Shown: one piece after another, positions 23,374 through 32,178 of the stretch
How positions within the stretch are numbered: position 1 is the stretch's first letter
Layout of the letters: every line of letters begins with the position of its first letter
Source: Lycium barbarum
Taxonomy: Eukaryota; Streptophyta; Magnoliopsida; Solanales; Solanaceae
Assembly (NCBI RefSeq): GCF_019175385.1
Contig: NC_083343.1
Location: forward strand, 53,280,457 to 53,344,456
Direction of reading: 5' to 3'
Length of the DNA stretch: 64,000 bases
Notes under the pieces: generated by a model
Databases searched by the model: none
Told to the model about the DNA's origin: nothing
The model's input: the letters and a program-made list of their open reading frames with translations, nothing else
Made by a program: the position numbers and the translations under genes

Positions 23374-24890
23374 ACCCGGCCCTCTAGTGAGGGACTCGGT
23401 GAATAATGCAGTGAAACTGTTCACGATAACATATCCTGGCCCGGGACTCAGTGAAAGACATATTGAGACAAGCACGAGTAGAGTAGTGAGCAAGCCTATG
23501 CAAATTAAAACTTTCTCAAAGACTCAATGGAATAATCAACACGAACTATCATTTGAAAGTCAAGACAATAGTCATATCAAATACCTTTCGAACGTCACTC
23601 GGAAACCTAACAAATATCTCTCGAATGTTATCATAAAGTATATCAAAGAGCCTTAGTAATCATAGTCATATGTCGATATAGTATGAAACATCTTACAGAA
23701 GTCCGAACATTAGTTATCATAGAGTTCCTAAGAATAGGAACGGATATATATCGACTATTATCGAACATACAGAAAACCGAAAAGGGAGGCTCAATCACTT
23801 GAAAGTTCTAACATCAAGAAGTGAATAAGAATAAAAAATCACACTTCAAACTTATGAATAGAATTACCCCAAAGTTCATATCGTTCATCACTTAGATCTA
23901 AGACATGCCAAAAGAAAGAAGGGACAACTTTACATACCTGTTAGCGACTATTCGAAAATCCGCTCGCCTCGTCGCTCTTTTAGCCTATTTAATATAAGAG
24001 TAACGTCAGCGTTAGTAGCTATACTTTCTAGTTCACAAATCTATAGCCCATTGTTTATAGGACTTTATCCTTTATCTTACACAACCTCGGTTAGGGTTTT
24101 CTATTAGTTAAGGACTTAACGAAAATCGGGCAGCACTTCCCCTATATATTCGCCTAACCCGAATTTCCAATTACCCTCCTGTTTACACAGAAATACCAAC
24201 AACAACATATAGACATAATCACATCTCCAATCTTTTCAACTTGACAAGGATAACAACATGTCCATAACAACCCAACTTTAACCGTATATATCTAATTCTT
24301 TCATTCTTTTACTACAAACTCTATGATCACAACAACCACAATGCAACTTAAAATCAATCCACTATCCTTACTCAACATGACATTACTACACGGATCAACA
24401 TGAATATATATAACCCTTCATATTCAACACACATCTATCAATTATACAAGTCTAAACTACCTCCAAAATGTGTAGAAGGGATTGAACTTTACCTTAAGCC
24501 ACAATGTCACAATTTGTTTGAATTTTTGAAGATGATCCAACTCCGTTGCGATTACCTTGAAAATCAATCACACTTCAAATAATTTTTTTCTCTAACCTTG
24601 CTCGGCTAAGAAACCATGGCCGAGAGCTCAAGGTTCCTTTCCTTTTTTTTTTGCCTTGTAAATGTTTGAAGATGATGACTTAGGAGTCATCTTGTTGATT
24701 TATATACTTGCCCCTTGGTTCCTACACGTTCCCCCTAATGTGTCACCATTTTCTATTATTAATAATTTATATTCTAATTTAGAATTTGAAAATTAAAGGA
24801 TTTCTATTCCGTGTCCGAGAATGATCCCGTCTTTAACTCGAGTCGATTTTCTTGCGAATAACTCGACGTATAAAAATATGGGGTATAACA
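22529..24890 (-). mobile_element. Element E 3' LTR
   Basis: 2,362 bases ending TGTTATAC... / ...GGGTCGTGACA on the minus strand. Features: conserved hairpin block at about 22966-23040, a 20-bp array and TA run at 23210-23368, splice donor AAG then GTAAAG at 24491-24492, and TATATAAA at 24699-24706. The inverted repeat GATGACT...AGTCATC is at 24674-24691. It lacks a segment of over 100 bases that the other LTR has at about 42270-42430. Confidence 0.92.
23210..23368. repeat. 20-bp CATAACACAGCATAACTC array plus TA run (E 3' LTR)
   Basis: Six to seven degenerate units followed by about 16 TA units. The sister LTR has only about four units and a shorter TA run at 40790-40883. Confidence 0.88.
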
Positions 24891-24926
24891 TACTTCCTCC
24901 CTTTAGAACATTCATCCTCGAATGTT
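24891..24926 (-). other. Degenerate polypurine tract and inverted repeat (E)
   Basis: The minus-strand purine run (24891-24905) is interrupted by pyrimidines. AACATTCA and CGAATGTT (24907-24926) form the same inverted repeat as in A and B, with one mismatch. Confidence 0.75.
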
Positions 24927-24945
24927 GGATTGGTCCCGTAAGGTT

Positions 24946-25449
24946 CTATAAGAATTTTGGGAAGGTTTCCCTTATCGTTATAACATATAGTTTTATCAGG
25001 CAATCAATATAACCAAGTGAGGAGTTTGAATTACCTGTAGGCGTAGGGAACAAGTAAGAGTACTTGTTCTTCATCTCCTCCTGGTCTTCCCAGGTCATTT
25101 CTTCCCTATTGTTGTTTCGCCATAACACTTTGACGGAAGCCACGACCTTAGTTCGCAACTTCCTAATCTGCTGATCAAGTATGGCTATAGGCTGCTCCTC
25201 GTAAGATAACTCCTCTGTCACCTGGATATCATCTACGGGAAATACTCTGGAAGGATCGCCTATACATTTGCGAAGCATTGACACGTGAAAGACTGGATGC
25301 ACTGCTTCTAAATCAGACGGTGGGTCTAACTCGTAGGCAACTCGGCCTACCCTATGTATAATCCAATAAGGCCCAATGTATCTGGGGCTTAGCTTCCCTT
25401 TCCTGCCGAATCTCATAACACACTTCATGGGTGACACCTTCAAGAACAC
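24946..25449 (-). pseudogene. Element E integrase C-terminus and chromodomain-like tail, cut by F
   Basis: Reading from the F junction: VFLKVSPMKCVMRFGRKGK, then YIGPYWIIHRVGRVAYELD, then VHPVFHVSMLRKCIGDPSR, and a tail with VKVLWRNNNREEMTWE. The rest of the integrase resumes beyond F at 35480. AACAC at 25445-25449 is the target duplication. Confidence 0.85.
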
Positions 25450-25745
25450 TGTTACATCCGACATTTTTGTTTATTCGAAAAATTCAAGATAAATTGACTT
25501 GTGATGAATAAGGCCACAATTGGACATTTCATGGTATGAATGTGTAGGTTATGAATACCATGGTGTGGAATTACGAAAGGAGGCCAAGGGCAAAAATTGG
25601 AATTTTGGAAATTTGTCCCATGAATTACAATAATTAGCCAACCATTTTGGGCTCAAAAAAATAAGTGAAGGGAGGCCCAATTTAAGGGGCCCAACCGGCC
25701 ACATGCCAATCCAAGCCCATGGATTAATTAAATTCCATGGGAAAT

Positions 25746-25996
25746 TATATAACATGGATAAGCTCTAAGAAGCTTCAAGAAAAAAAAAGAAAGCAAGAAA
25801 AAAAAAAGAGCAAGAGGGTTCGGGTTTGAGAGAGAAAAATAAAGAAAAGAAAGAAAAACATTTAGGAGCCAATTCTTTGGTTTAAAAGATCATCTCTTGT
25901 GAAATTATTACCAAGTGCAAAGCCCTCTACAAGTTGATATAAGTATTGTGGCAAGAAAGCAATTTTAACCTCCAAGCGAAGAACTTGAAGAAAGGT
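25746..25996 (+). promoter_or_regulatory. F LTR TATA box and downstream splice-donor-like site
   Basis: TATATAA at 25746-25752 is followed by an A/G-rich stretch, typical of a plant 5' untranslated region. GAAAG then GTAAGG follows at 25995. The 230-base spacing matches the other LTR families. Promoter use is inferred. Confidence 0.55.
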
Positions 25997-27819
25997 AAGG
26001 ATTTCATGCTTTTGCTATGTTATAAATGGTATATGTATGTTGTAGTATGTGTGAATGAGTGAAAAACATGAAAATTTTGTGAGTTGAAAATCATGCATGT
26101 TGGCCGAATTTATGCATGAATTGTATGTTTAAGATGGCTTGAATTCATGTTGTAATTTAGTTGTAGTATGATGGAAATTGTGTTAGAAATGAAAGTGGAA
26201 TGAATTAGTGAAAATTGGAAAATATAGGAGGTGGCCGTGTGGTGCTATGTTGAGTATGGAATATGAATTTGATCTTGTTTTCATGCTAAGTGTGCTATGG
26301 TGAAGTGAATGGGAAGATAACAATCTCTATTATCTTGGAAAAATGACTATTAAGTTGTTGTAGGAGAATATGCAACTTTGTTATGGTTTATGTAAAAATG
26401 GAAATGAAAGTATCAAGAGGCAAATTATGATCATTGTTGATGAATTTGGAAGATGGAATTGTATAATGAACTTGTATGTGGATGGTTAGGAAAAAATTGG
26501 AAAAAGTAGTGACTTAACGGAAAGTTTGAATGTTTGCGTATCTTATGAATATTGTGTGAAAATGGTATGGATGCCTCCGATGTATGTCGTAATGAATTTG
26601 ATGGATGATGAATATGAAAATAATGAGTTTGGTTTGGAAATGTAAGTTTGAAACGAAAGACGTTCCGTTATGTCGAAAGATGGCTAATGATGCCATAGTG
26701 TATGTTTTAATGTCTATTGATGTTTTGATGTCATTTCTGGGTTGTTGTGTTGATGAATTGAGCCGAGCTAAGTCTCGGGGATGTCTTATATACAGAGGAA
26801 ATGCTGCCGAAATTTCGGTAGGCAAGTATGTGTAAAGTTGGAATATTGAAAGTTTGAAACTAACAAATGGTAAACTTGACCATTTCCAGATTTTGGACGA
26901 AATTTGGATTGACGCCAAGCGAGCATAAGGCGCCATCGAGGTATGTGAAGCATTTCCCTTTGTTCCTAGGCATGTTCTGGATGTGATAGGCTCGGCCGCG
27001 AGCCTTAAGTACGACTCCGTTCCCCGGAATTCGAGACGGAAAACCGCTCCAATTCCTTCAATTCAATTGAAGCTATTTTCTTACAAATTGCCTTTAAAGT
27101 GAGTTTTTGTACAAAACTTCCCTCAACGGAGTCGGAACACTTCCAAACGATTATGGATGACCTCATAAGGTCTATTAGCGATAATTTACATATGTTGCCT
27201 CGAGTTGGTCCGAGGCGGGCCCGCAAGGCCCGATATCTTCTGTAATACTTTAAGTACTTCCGTTTTGTCCGATTTTCTCAGAAACCATCTGAACTATTAT
27301 TTTGATTATGATACGACTATTTTTATGAAATTCTTACAAAATGATTTCTGAACATCTGAGAATCTGATTCTGATAATAATCTGTCGTGCCTTCCCAAGTA
27401 GGATATAGGCGCGTACTATGCATACTATCCGTATACTCTGATTTTGACTCGCCGTTTGGCACCCTTCAGTTTGATTGAGTCTGTATGTTGAGTCTGTATG
27501 TAAGTAGTTTCTCATTTATCGGTTCGTGTCTGTCTCAATGCATTCCTTCACTGCGTCCCGGGCCAGGTTCTGTTATCGTGCATATTTCTCTGCATTGTTC
27601 ACCGCATCCCTCGGTGTGCGGGCCGGGATCTGTATGTCTGTATGATATTATGATCTGTGTATGGGGATGGCGGCCAGGATGGCATATGATCTGACCTGAT
27701 TCTGTCTGTCCACCGCGTCCCGTACTTAGAGGGCCGGGTTCTGTTACCGCGCCCCCAGACAGGGCCGGGATCTGTATGAATGTATGCGTGTGCCATTTGT
27801 ATTTATTTAAGCACATGCC

Positions 27820-28215
27820 TCTGCATGATTCTGTATGACTCTGTACTACTCTGCATGCATAATTCTGTCCGACATACTTCTGTCTGTCCGTCTGAATTAC
27901 GACTATGTCTGTATGTCCGTATGGATTCTGATTCTGTATGTCTGTATGGATTCTGATTCAGTAGGTCCGTATGGCTTCTGATTCTGTATGTCCGTAGGGA
28001 TTCTGATTCTGTATGTCCGTATGGATTTTTATTCGGTACGCCCGTATGGACTCCGATTCTGTACGTCTGTATGGATACTGATTCTGCTCGTCTGTCCGTA
28101 TTATGATTCCGTCTGTCTGTCCGAACCATGATTCTGTTTATCTGTATGAACCACGACTCTGTATGTCTGCCTGGATCATGACTCTGTCCGTCCGTCTGAT
28201 TTATGGTTCTGTCTG
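27820..28215. repeat. TCTG-rich tandem array, about 30-bp unit (F left LTR)
   Basis: Roughly a dozen degenerate units like GATTCTGTATGTCCGTATGG. The right LTR repeats it at about 34535-34930. Reading frames across it on either strand are repeat artefacts. Confidence 0.85.
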
Positions 28216-28269
28216 TTATATTTCTGTGACTCCGGTTCGGACTATGTTTATATCTACTATGTTTCTGCT

Positions 28270-28336
28270 TTACATACTCGGTACATTTTTCGTACTGACC
28301 CCCGCTCTTCGGGGGCTGCGCTACATGCCCGCAGGT
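28270..28336 (+). promoter_or_regulatory. Conserved LTR two-hairpin block (F left LTR)
   Basis: TACATACTCGGTAC, GTACTGA, CCCCC (28299-28303), GGGGG (28311-28315), then GCTGCG and ATGCCCGCAGGTACAG. Confidence 0.72.
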
Positions 28337-28772
28337 ACAGACGCGCCAGGTGATACGCCGCCAGCATAGGTTTCTGGTTCAGCTGTTTTGAAGAGCTCCT
28401 TTGATCCGGAGCGTATATTTTTGGTATATATCTTCTGTCTTCTGTATACTCTGTATGTATAGATATTCTGGGTACGGCGGGGCCCTGTCCCGTCATATGA
28501 CTCTGTATGTCTGTAGAGGCCTGTAGATAGATGTGTGGGTCACGGGTTTCGTCGGTATGTTAGCCTTATCGGCTTATATGTAAATGTCTGTATGTTCAGG
28601 TATGTATGTATATATATGTATGTTTGCGCGCGTGCCATATTTGTATCGACCTACTTCTGTAACTTCTGTTAAAAAAAAAAATCTGTATGATTCGAAAGTC
28701 GGTCGGGTAGGTATGTACGGGTACCCAGTTAGGGTACCAGTCGCGGCCCACGGGGTTGGGTCGTGACAAAAG

Positions 28773-28784
28773 TGGTATCCGAGC
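28773..28784 (+). other. Primer binding site for initiator tRNA-Met (F)
   Basis: TGGTATCCGAGC, one mismatch to the expected TGGTATCAGAGC, four bases after the LTR. Confidence 0.88.
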
Positions 28785-28828
28785 GGTTAGTCCTCGGAAT
28801 GTCTACAGGCCGTGTCTAGTAGAGTCTT

Positions 28829-28862
28829 GTTTATCGATGTGTTGTGCACCACATCTATAAAC
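28829..28862 (+). promoter_or_regulatory. Leader stem-loop with palindromic loop GTGCAC (F)
   Basis: Arms GTTTAT/ATAAAC and GATGTG/CACATC with a single mismatch between them; loop TTGTGCAC, palindrome at 28844-28849. Confidence 0.72.
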
Positions 28863-28971
28863 AGGAAGCTACAGGGCATTTAGGATGTTACCCTTCATTG
28901 GATTCTTAGATCGTGCGATAGAACTGTATTAGTAGGATGATCCTCTCCTAACGATCTGCTATGTTTCAGTG

Positions 28972-30444
28972 ATGCCTCTGAAGAAGGCAACAGCTGCCCA
29001 GAAGGGCAAGGCGAGGATAGAGGCAGGAGAGATCAGCCCGGCCCAGAGGGTTACCAGGGCCAGTGTGCAGCCTGCACTTGAGGATGTGCCCCCGTCGTCT
29101 GGATCTGTTACACCCCCCTTGCCGGAGGATATCAGAGCAGCAGAAGCTGCTAATCAGGAGACGGCTCCACCACAAGCTCCTGAGGTTCCAGTGCCCGAGC
29201 CTCCAGCTCCACAGGCAGGGGCGGAGGGTAGGGCCATGCGAGACGCGGTTCAGTTATTGACCACATTGATGGCGGAGCAGGTTCGGAGGCATGGATTTGG
29301 GGGTGGTCGTGTGGACAGGTATGAGAGCTCCAGGGCTCGTGAGTTTTTGACATGTAATCCTCCAGAATTCTCCGGGGCAAAACCTGAGGAGGACCCCCAG
29401 GAGTTCATTAGAAAGATGGAGAGTACAATACGATTGATTAAGGCTTCGCCGATTGAGTCTGTGAAGTTGGCTTCGTATCGATTATATGAGGTGGCGGCAA
29501 ATTGGTATGAGTCTTGGCAGCTCTCCAGGGGTGACGATGGTCCCCCAGCGGTATGGGCCGAGTTTACTAAGGCCTTTCTTGATCATTTTCTACCACCAGA
29601 GCTACGGAGAGCTAGGGTTGATCGGTTCTTGAACCTGAGACAGAATGGTAGAAGTGTTCGCGAGTACAGCCTAGAGTTCGACTCACTGGCTAGGTATGCG
29701 CCCGCCATAGTAGCCGATATGGCCGATAGGGTGCACAGGTACGTGATGGGACTAGACCCTTATCTGATTGACGGTTGCTTGGCCATGGCTTCTCAGCCAG
29801 GGATGCATGTAGCCCGGGTACATGCATACGCCCAGGGCATGGAGGACCGACGTAGGGAGCGTCGGCCTGATAGGGGTTACGACAGGGGCCGGCCTAAGAG
29901 AGCCAGATCGGCTGGATATTCAGGGGGATTTCAGGGTGAGCCTTCCCAGCGGCAGGGTAACAGGTATTCGTCCCAGCCAGCCTACAGTACACCCCCACAC
30001 TTCACGGGACAGAGCTCCAGAGTCCCAGGCCCACAGGTGAGCAGAGGTCCCGGTCAGTCGAGGCCACCCATACACCCATGTTCTTACTGTGGGAGACCCC
30101 ACCCGGGGGAGTTTTATCGCGCTACGGGCGCTTGTTATTTTTGTGGGAGCCCAGACCATCGAGTCAGAGAGTGCCCGCTTAAGGGCAGTTCAGGTTCAGC
30201 CCGGCCTACTGGGTCCGTTGCAGGCTCATCTTCTCCTTCGGCGGCCATGCGCCCCACGGGGCGAGGAGCACCGACACCAGCACCAGCGCCAGCGGGTCGT
30301 GGCAGAGGACGTGGTGCAGATTCTGGTTACAGCGGTCCTTCGAACCGCGTGTTTGCTTTAACCGGCCAGCAGGACCCAGGAGCGTCTGCGAGCGCACGCC
30401 CAGGTACGCCAGCGATTCTTTTTGAGAGATGTATGTATGGATAA
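28972..30444 (+). CDS. gag: Element F Gag polyprotein, intact (490 aa)
   Basis: An uninterrupted frame starting at the ATG at 28972 (MPLKKATAAQKGKAR), two bases after a TTTCAG acceptor-like site. The upstream GTG is not used as a start by its relatives. Residues about 150-245 hold the retrotransposon gag capsid region (NWYESWQLSRG, HFLPPELRRARVDRF, SLEFDSLARYAP). A basic Arg/Gln/Ser/Pro-rich linker follows. One zinc knuckle, CYFCGSPDHRVREC (about residues 387-400), has all four ligands. The upstream half-knuckle of its relatives has lost a cysteine (GEFYRATG). The frame ends just before the point where the protease begins in A, B and E. Expected role: virus-like particle assembly and RNA packaging. 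Among the gag sequences here only this one is unbroken. Confidence 0.9.
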   Translation: MPLKKATAAQKGKARIEAGEISPAQRVTRASVQPALEDVPPSSGSVTPPLPEDIRAAEAANQETAPPQAPEVPVPEPPAPQAGAEGRAMRDAVQLLTTLMAEQVRRHGFGGGRVDRYESSRAREFLTCNPPEFSGAKPEEDPQEFIRKMESTIRLIKASPIESVKLASYRLYEVAANWYESWQLSRGDDGPPAVWAEFTKAFLDHFLPPELRRARVDRFLNLRQNGRSVREYSLEFDSLARYAPAIVADMADRVHRYVMGLDPYLIDGCLAMASQPGMHVARVHAYAQGMEDRRRERRPDRGYDRGRPKRARSAGYSGGFQGEPSQRQGNRYSSQPAYSTPPHFTGQSSRVPGPQVSRGPGQSRPPIHPCSYCGRPHPGEFYRATGACYFCGSPDHRVRECPLKGSSGSARPTGSVAGSSSPSAAMRPTGRGAPTPAPAPAGRGRGRGADSGYSGPSNRVFALTGQQDPGASASARPGTPAILFERCMYG

Positions 30445-30654
30445 GTCTGTATTTTGTTGCATTACGTGATCTTTTACTTCTGGGTATTAGAAATAGTAAG
30501 GTAAATGTTAACTTGGTAAGTACCAAGATTCAGAAAGGCAATATGGTAATTATATGACTTAGCCGGGGGTGGGACCCGCTACAAAAATTTTCCGAAAATT
30601 TGCTAAGACCCCGATTTGCTCTAAAATTACGTGACAAAGGTCGTGCGGGGTGAT

Positions 30655-30773
30655 CGACGAAATTATATCAGCCCTAACGCGTCGAAATGTATGGAAGTTT
30701 CGGAGTTAAGCGTGCTCAAGCCAGAGCAATTCTGGGATGGGTGACCCCCTGGGAAGTAATGCAAAATTTTGCA
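30655..30773 (+). ncRNA. 5S-rRNA-like segment inside element F
   Basis: Matches to plant 5S rRNA from memory: GTTAAGCGTGCT (30705-30716), then exactly 18 bases as in 5S, then GGATGGGTGACC (30735-30746) and CCTGGGAAGT (30748-30757). Upstream, 30662-30710 aligns without gaps to about 5S positions 8-56 with reduced identity. So the whole 5S length seems present, in sense orientation, with the internal promoter region best kept. It is a derivative, not a functional 5S gene: many substitutions and no terminal T-run. 5S capture is known from Cassandra elements, but there it lies in the LTR. Confidence 0.78.
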
Positions 30774-31379
30774 CAAAAGTATGTATGATAGATATAAATG
30801 GAGAATTGGGGTAATTAAAAAGAAAAGAGAATGTGTGGAGTAATTAGTGCCCTTACAAGAGTCGCGCAGAACGAGGCGGACTAAATGGACAAAAAGAAAA
30901 GGGTACAACCCCGCTCGGGAAATTGAGCGAATTCGAATAACAGTCAGAGACGTTCGCCAGTAAGATAGTAGTAAATATATGTGTATGTGTGTATGTGTGT
31001 ATGTATGATTTTCGTTTGATGCCCATGTGGGTTAAGAGCCGAGTCCCGGCAACTAATATTGTGATCGGTGAAAGGTTTTACTAAACCGAATACATGAAAC
31101 GAAGCGGGGGTGAGGGCACAAATGCTGTCAAGGACTAGAAAAACCCCTATCCCATTATAACTCAGTCTGGTATGACGATGTCTAAAAAGGAAAAGGAGTA
31201 TGGATGGTAGGAAGGACGAAAGATAAGAAGTGCGAATAAGCGGAATCTTTGAAAGAGTCGATAAGCGACACGCGAGACGATTTGTATGATAACTTGGCTA
31301 ACCAGGTTACCAATAAGGGAATTTTCCATAAATCACTGGAGCCTTACAAAGAGTGATCTGATTCTAACTCAGATTCTAC

Positions 31380-31915
31380 CTGTTATACTTTTACCCTCCC
31401 GATTCTGATAAGGCTCTGCCTATTACGTCTCTGTACTTCTGAACTCGATTATGTTTCTGACCTGATAAATCTTTGTACGTCTGATTCTGAATATGTTTCT
31501 GGTCGACATACCTCTGTATGATCGATTCTGAATAAGTTTATGTCTGACATATCTCTGTACGATTAACTCTGATTACGAATCTGTCTGACACACCTCTGTA
31601 TATCTGACTCCGGATATGAATCCGTCTGATATGCTTCTGTGCGTCTGATTTCGATCGCACGCCTGTCTGATACATCTCCGTATGTCTGATCTTGATTACG
31701 ACTCTATCTGATACATTTCTGTCTTGCTGACTTTGATCATGATTCTGTATGATACATTTCTGTGCGTCTGACTCCGATCTCAGATCTGTCTGACATACTT
31801 CCGTACCCCTGACTTTGACTATGAATCCGTCCGCCATGGTTTAGTATGTCTGCCTCCGATTACGAATCCGTCCTATATGCTTCTACGCGTCCGGTTCTAG
31901 TTCTGAATCTGCTGG
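31380..31915. repeat. TCTG-rich tandem array, about 45-bp unit (F internal)
   Basis: About ten degenerate units, roughly TCTGACACACCTCTGTATG plus GATT spacers. A 99-codon minus-strand ORF with a 15-residue periodicity is a by-product. Confidence 0.78.
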
Positions 31916-32178
31916 TATGAAGTGTCTGGTATGAAGTGGGATTACGAAAATGTGGTAGGGATATCAGGAGTGTAACAAGAAATGATGTGGACTATGACGT
32001 CTGGAAAGCGTTTGTCTGTTACAAGAATATAGCTTATGGTTCGATGATTATGTGGGGTATGAGAAAATATATTATGAAGGCATTTGAATCAGTAATGTGA
32101 AAAATTACCCCATAATGTTGGTGAAGAGGCCATGTCGGAAAGTCAACAAAAGACGACTATGGATTAAGATGGCTTAAG

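Larger units (their letters stand above)
25450..28768 (+). mobile_element. Element F left (5') LTR
   Basis: 3,319 bases, TGTTACATCC to GGGTCGTGACA. TATATAA is at 25746-25752 and the splice donor AAAG then GTAAGG at 25995-25996. The TCTG-rich array is at 27820-28215 and the conserved hairpin block at 28270-28336. Confidence 0.93.
30445..32178 (+). other. Element F internal region downstream of gag, no pol
   Basis: No protease, RT, RNase H or integrase motif on either strand. It contains a 5S-rRNA-like segment (30655-30773), short TGTG/TATG repeats (about 30975-31010) and a TCTG-rich array (31380-31915). No clear purine tract precedes the right LTR. Confidence 0.8.

Noticed and set aside
23005..23493. 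162-codon minus-strand ORF with poly-Tyr/Ile and CCVMELC repeats
   Set aside because: It is a translation of the TA microsatellite and the 20-bp array of the E LTR.
26514..26936. 140-codon ORF repeated almost exactly at 33230-33652
   Set aside because: These are the two F LTRs. The frame has no recognisable domain and crosses the GAAATTTCGG motif region.
27820..28215. Regular array considered as a CRISPR-like array
   Set aside because: Units are degenerate head-to-tail repeats without unique spacers, in a plant retrotransposon LTR.
31538..31837. Minus-strand ORF with a 15-residue repeat, resembling a repeat protein
   Set aside because: It is a by-product of the 45-bp TCTG array; units are degenerate and the frame is not maintained across the array.
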